From Zanthoxylum bungeanum (taxonomy: Eukaryota > Streptophyta > Magnoliopsida > Sapindales > Rutaceae): a stretch of 64,000 nucleotides of DNA. The notes beneath the pieces are model-generated. The model did no database searches and was not told the DNA's origin. It saw nothing but the letters and a program-made list of their open reading frames with translations. Made by a program: the position numbers and the translations under genes. The stretch is taken from assembly GCA_019454045.1 (NCBI GenBank), contig SKCR01006524.1:1-64000 (forward strand), given 5' to 3'. Positions within the stretch are counted from its first letter, which is position 1. Every line of letters begins with the position of its first letter. This document shows, piece by piece, positions 63,533 through 64,000 of the stretch.

Positions 63533-64000
63533 AGTTTTCATCTGAGGTCCACAATCGAGAATTTGTAATATGAGGCACTAGTGATCCTGCAAAACAAAGG
63601 TAGCGAGAGCAGGGAGGATACTACCCACCGGTGTTGTGGGTGCCGTATGCACTCCGACGCTCAATTCAGTAAAGGTAAATGAGCAGTAAACAAAATAAAG
63701 AAGAATGCAAGGTTTGATATTACCTTGATCTCTTTTGCTGCCGTGAGGGCGGAGGGTTGGTGTTTATAGGGTAAGAAGCTCTGAGAGCTTAAGTTTGAGA
63801 GCTCAGACTTGAATGACCTATTCTGAATTGTGTTGCTATTTTATAGGTAGATAAATGTGACTTCATTAGTTGGCATAAGTCCCACAACGTGCACATGTAT
63901 TTGATGAAAGGTCATAGCATGTGGAAATATGCTTGGTGTTAGAAAAAAGAGGGAAACAATTGGTATATAATAAGATGGGATTGTCTTTAAGCTATTGGCT
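63533..64000 (-). repeat. LTR of an E3-family element, cut by the window edge
   Basis: The sequence starts TGTGGATGCTAGTTTTCATC and continues GAGGTCCACAATCGAGAATT, then CACTCCGACGCTCAA and TACCTTGATC, in the same order as the E3 LTRs at 19335 and 23596 but clearly diverged. It shows at least one more family member nearby. The strand is assumed from E3. Confidence 0.8.

Overview
The window is a transposon-dense intergenic stretch of a plant nuclear genome. It is almost certainly an angiosperm, probably a eudicot: there are several Ty3/gypsy elements with a duplicated RNase H (the plant Tat/Ogre lineage), a Ty1/copia element, hAT and Tourist-like DNA elements, and a plant-specific transposon-protein relic. 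The species cannot be read from the sequence. I found no intact host gene, rRNA, tRNA or CRISPR array. Most element borders below are set by matching terminal repeats and matching target-site duplications (TSDs) that can be read directly.

Layout. 1-1116 and 14728-16866: one decayed hAT transposase element (minus strand, left end outside the window), split by two insertions. The first is E1 (1117-14727, TSD ATCAT), a 13.6-kb Tat/Ogre-like gypsy element on the minus strand. The second is M1 (14814-15799), a non-autonomous hAT element that appears to carry captured host exons. 16957-41149: E2, a plus-strand Tat-lineage gypsy element (TSD ATATA). E2 is itself interrupted by E3 (19335-24205, TSD GTGCA, a gag-only minus-strand LTR element full of minisatellites) and by C1 (25430-35713, minus-strand copia). 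A deletion at the C1 right edge also removed the catalytic part of the E2 reverse transcriptase. Small hAT elements sit in C1 (M2 31744-32264; M3 34886-35396) and in the E2 3' LTR (M4 40244-40768).

41537-51464: E4 (TSD ACATC), a young Tat-lineage gypsy element on the minus strand. Besides gag-pol it has an antisense ORF with its own TATA-like box and a predicted 5'-UTR intron, and a 1.1-kb array of 81-bp repeats. 51871-52739: a Tourist-like MITE (TSD TTA). 53382-53744 and 54046-55085: relics of a LINE/RNase H-like ORF and of a plant transposon protein. 58078-62807: E5 (TSD ACCAT), a young non-autonomous relative of E4. It keeps the LTRs, the primer-binding site, the first ~28 gag codons and the 81-bp array, but its pol is replaced by about 450 bp of unrelated, possibly captured, coding-like sequence. 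63533-64000: the start of another E3-family LTR, cut by the window edge.

How the parts relate. E2, E4 and E5 share the gag start (MAEDGNH), near-identical primer-binding sites, a similar polypurine tract and a CGTGG/CCACG stem-loop in the LTR. E4-type elements are the plausible source of enzymes for E5. E3 has gag but no pol and would need an unidentified partner. The hAT elements M1-M4 would depend on a transposase like the one split across 1-16426. The insertion order is readable: hAT before E1 and M1; E2 before E3 and C1; C1 before M2 and M3. E4 and E5, with nearly identical LTR pairs, are the most recent large insertions.
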